Positions 6,606 to 9,067 of a stretch of 9,067 nt of DNA are shown here, piece after piece; the stretch's first letter is position 1; the number at the start of each line of letters is the position of its first letter. The notes below the pieces were generated by a model, which searched no databases, had not been told where the DNA came from, and saw only the letters and a program-made list of their open reading frames with translations. Made by a program: the position numbers and the translations under genes. This DNA comes from an uncultured Isosphaeraceae bacterium (GTDB taxonomy: Bacteria; Planctomycetota; Planctomycetia; Isosphaerales; Isosphaeraceae). Location: the NCBI GenBank assembly GCA_937907405.1, contig CALCIC010000331.1, positions 1 to 9,067 of the forward strand, written 5' to 3'.

Positions 6606-8807
6606 ATGCGGGTACTCATCTTCAGCTTGGCGGCCTTGACCGGGGCGAGTCTCCTTTGTGGGACTTCGGCCTCGGCCGCTGATCCGTCGGCCGGGGTCAC
6701 TTTCGAGCGGGACGTCGAGCCGATCTTGACCCGGGCGGGGTGCAACGCCGGCGCCTGCCACGGCAAGGCGAGCGGTCAGAACGGTTTCAGACTGTCGCTT
6801 CTGGGCTTCGATCCCGAATTCGACCACATCGCCATCGCCCGCGACGCCGGGGGACGGCGCATTCTTCAATCCTTCCCCGACCAAAGCCTGATCCTCCAGA
6901 AGGCCACGGCCGCGACGCCGCACGGCGGCGGACGGCGGATCGACCCCTCGGGGCCGTTCTATGAGACGCTCCGCCGTTGGATCGTCGCCGGCCTCCCCCG
7001 GACCCCGGCCGACGCGCCCAAGCTGGCGAGCGTGGTCGTCGAGCCGGAGGAACGAACGCTGGGGCGCGGCGAGGCGTTCGAGCTGCGGGTCACGGCCCGA
7101 TTCTCGGACGGGTCGACGGAGGACGTGACCCACCTGGCCGCGTACGGCTCCAGCGAATCGACGATTGTCGCGGTCGACGACGACGGCCGGGTCAAGGCGG
7201 GGGCGTTCGCGGGCGAGGCGACGATCTCGGCGCGCTACGAGGGGGTCTTCGCCAACTGCGACGTCTCCATCCCCCTGCCGGGCGAGGTCCCCGCGGCCCT
7301 CTACGAGGCGCTTCCCCGATCCAACTTCATCGACGACCACGTCTGGGCGAAGCTCAAGAAGCTGGGGCTGACCCCGTCCGGCCCCTCGGGCGATTCCACG
7401 TTCCTGCGACGCGCGTACCTCGACGTCATCGGCCGCCTGCCGACGCCCGACGAGGTTCGAGAGTTTCTCGGGGATTCCTCGGCCGACAAGCGCGCCCGGC
7501 TCGTCGACCGCTTGCTCGACCGGCCCGAATACGCCGACCACTGGGCGGCGAAGTGGATGGACCTGTTGCGGCCGAACCCCTATCGAGTCGGGATCAAGGC
7601 GGTCTTCAATCTGGACGGATGGATCCGCGACGCGTTCCGGCGGAACCTGCCCTACGACCAGTTCGTCCGCGAGATCGTCACGGCGCGTGGCAGCACGTTC
7701 GAGGAAGGGCCGGCGACGATTTTCCGGGACCGTCGCGAGCCGATCGAGATCGCGCCGATGGTCAGTCAATTGTTCCTGGGCGTCCGGCTCGACTGCGCCA
7801 AGTGCCATCAACACCCGTTCGAGTCGTGGGGGCAGGGACAATTCTATGAATTCGCGGCCTTCTTCGCCCGGGTGGGCCGCAAGGGGACCGGCCTCTCGCC
7901 GCCGATCTCCGGAAGCGAGGAAATCGTCTTCAACGCCAAATCCGGCGAGGTCAGGCATCCGCTCACCGACGAGGTTCTGCCCCCCAAGCCTCTCTTCGGC
8001 TCGGCGCCCCTGGACGCCGACCCCGACGCCGACCCTCGCGAGGCGCTTGCGCGGTGGATGACCGCTTCGGATAATCCGTATTTTCCGAAAGTGATGGCCA
8101 ACCGCGTCTGGGCCGACCTGATGGGCCGAGGGATCGTCGACCCGGTGGACGACCTCCGGGCGACCAACCCGCCCAGCAACGGTCCTCTGCTCGACGCCCT
8201 CGCCGACGACTTCCGAACCCACGGATACGACGTCAAGCACCTGATCAGAACCATCATGACGTCGACCGTCTACGGGCTCAGCTCCGAGCCCAACGACCGC
8301 AACATCGCCGACACGCGCAACTTCTCGCGCTATTACCGCCAGCGGCTTCGGGCCGAAACCCTCCTGGACGCGATCAGCGACGTCGCCGACGTTCCCAACG
8401 TCTTCGACGCCGCCCCCCCGCGGAGCCGCTCCACGGCGATCTGGACGACGCGGGTCCCCTCGCTGTTCCTCGACACGTTCGGCCGGCCCGACCCGAACCA
8501 GGACCCTCCCTGCGAGCGGACCGGCGACACGGCCGTCGTCCAGGCCCTCCACCTGATGAACGCGCCCGACGTCCAGGCGAAACTCGCGTCCGACGCGGGC
8601 CGAGTCGCGGCGCTCGCCAAGGGGGACAAGCCCCCCCGGGAGATCGTCGACGAACTTTATCTGCTCGCGTACAGCCGGCATCCGTCCGATGAAGAAACGA
8701 GCGTCTGCGAGGCGCTGTTCCAAGAAGCAGGAAGCGATCGCCGAACAGTCGTCGAGGACGTCCTCTGGGCCCTGCTGAACGCCCCCGAATTCGTGTTCAA
8801 GGACTGA
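6606..8807 (+). CDS. Exported DUF1549 (PSCyt2) / DUF1553 (PSD1) protein with one Ig-like domain and heme-type motifs (right module)
   Basis: The protein has 733 residues and is a paralogue of the minus-strand protein at 2095-4608. Seen: a Sec signal peptide at 1-24 ending SASA; a CX4CH motif, CNAGACH, at 46-52 with the conserved GFRLSLLGFDP after it; one Ig-like domain at about 141-224; the DUF1549 region at about 238-425, starting NFIDDHVW and carrying CAKCH at 397-401; and the DUF1553 region at about 478-730, with ARWMT, ANRVWAD and CERTGD and ending EFVFKD. The frame is open from 6435, but the ATG at 6606 was chosen because it directly precedes the signal peptide and has GAGGTGG 5 nt upstream; the extra 57 codons look like untranslated leader. 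A DUF1501 gene follows after 65 nt, presumably in the same transcript. No catalytic function is known for the family. An extracytoplasmic heme-related role is inferred from the motifs. Confidence 0.95.
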   Translation: MRVLIFSLAALTGASLLCGTSASAADPSAGVTFERDVEPILTRAGCNAGACHGKASGQNGFRLSLLGFDPEFDHIAIARDAGGRRILQSFPDQSLILQKATAATPHGGGRRIDPSGPFYETLRRWIVAGLPRTPADAPKLASVVVEPEERTLGRGEAFELRVTARFSDGSTEDVTHLAAYGSSESTIVAVDDDGRVKAGAFAGEATISARYEGVFANCDVSIPLPGEVPAALYEALPRSNFIDDHVWAKLKKLGLTPSGPSGDSTFLRRAYLDVIGRLPTPDEVREFLGDSSADKRARLVDRLLDRPEYADHWAAKWMDLLRPNPYRVGIKAVFNLDGWIRDAFRRNLPYDQFVREIVTARGSTFEEGPATIFRDRREPIEIAPMVSQLFLGVRLDCAKCHQHPFESWGQGQFYEFAAFFARVGRKGTGLSPPISGSEEIVFNAKSGEVRHPLTDEVLPPKPLFGSAPLDADPDADPREALARWMTASDNPYFPKVMANRVWADLMGRGIVDPVDDLRATNPPSNGPLLDALADDFRTHGYDVKHLIRTIMTSTVYGLSSEPNDRNIADTRNFSRYYRQRLRAETLLDAISDVADVPNVFDAAPPRSRSTAIWTTRVPSLFLDTFGRPDPNQDPPCERTGDTAVVQALHLMNAPDVQAKLASDAGRVAALAKGDKPPREIVDELYLLAYSRHPSDEETSVCEALFQEAGSDRRTVVEDVLWALLNAPEFVFKD

Positions 8808-8872
8808 CCGATGGAACGGTCCTTCCGAACCCCGCCCTCCAAACCACGCCCCTCCTGACAAAGGCGAGCCTC

Positions 8873-9067
8873 ATGGCGATCTTCAAGAACTGCGAGTCCA
8901 CGACCCGACGCGACTGCCTCCGCCTCGGCCTTGGCGCCCTGATGGGGGGAGGGTTGATCGACGCCTTGCGAGCCCGAGGAGAGGCGGCGATCCCCGGCGC
9001 GCGGCCGACTTCCTGCATCCTGATCTGGATGGACGGCGGCCCCAGCCATTACGAGACCTTCGACCCC
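8873..9067 (+). CDS. Tat-exported DUF1501 family protein (right module), 5' partial gene
   Basis: Only the first 65 codons are present; the gene runs off the right edge. Seen: a twin-arginine signal, TTRRDCLRLGLGALMGGG, with RR at 12-13, and then the DUF1501 N-terminal signature, CILIWMDGGPSHYETFDP, reaching the window end. The ATG at 8873 has a modest AAAGG 8 nt upstream and places RR at the usual distance from the start. It follows the DUF1549/DUF1553 gene after 65 nt on the same strand, the common planctomycete pairing of these families. Its first signature (GGPSHYETFD) differs from GAPSNMDLWD in the left-module DUF1501 protein, so the two belong to different subgroups and are not a recent duplicate. 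The catalytic C-terminal motifs cannot be checked here. Confidence 0.9.
   Translation, partial: MAIFKNCESTTRRDCLRLGLGALMGGGLIDALRARGEAAIPGARPTSCILIWMDGGPSHYETFDP

Noticed and set aside
8811..8858. 15-codon open frame between the right DUF1549/DUF1553 and DUF1501 genes
   Set aside because: No ribosome site and no recognisable content; ordinary intergenic spacer is the simpler reading.
6360..8861. Long minus-strand open frame (833 codons) opposite the right DUF1549/DUF1553 gene
   Set aside because: Same GC-driven antisense effect. It also overlaps the lapA-like gene in another frame and has no recognisable domain.

Overview
The window looks like chromosome from a high-GC planctomycete. The evidence is the set of families present: PSCyt2/DUF1549 with PSD1/DUF1553, DUF1501 proteins with Tat signals, and a secreted c-type cytochrome fused to a WD40 propeller. 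This combination is greatly expanded in Planctomycetota. An Isosphaeraceae-like host is plausible from the GC richness and the domain mix, but that is inference and there is no rRNA marker here.

Layout. On the minus strand, reading leftward from about 6390, there are four genes: a 77-aa two-helix LapA/DUF1049-like membrane protein (6157-6390); a Tat-exported DUF1501 protein (4637-6013); a Sec-exported protein with two Ig-like domains, a CX4CH motif, DUF1549 and DUF1553 (2095-4608); and a secreted cytochrome/WD40/PPC protein that starts at 2071 and runs off the left edge. The last three are separated by only 28 and 23 nt and are probably one operon. On the plus strand, a second DUF1549/DUF1553 protein (6606-8807) is followed after 65 nt by a second Tat-exported DUF1501 protein (from 8873) that runs off the right edge. 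The two partial edge genes were read directly from the nucleotide sequence.

The window therefore holds two paralogous DUF1549/DUF1553 + DUF1501 modules, back to back, with internal gene order reversed between them. All their large products are predicted to be exported, and three of them carry c-type heme-binding motifs, so an extracytoplasmic redox or heme-related function is the natural inference. The families have no settled biochemical function that I can cite. The 215-bp divergent region (6391-6605) contains one good promoter candidate for the right module and several short inverted repeats. A second promoter candidate lies between lapA and the left DUF1501 gene.

No tRNA, rRNA, CRISPR array, insertion sequence, integrase or convincing intrinsic terminator was seen.
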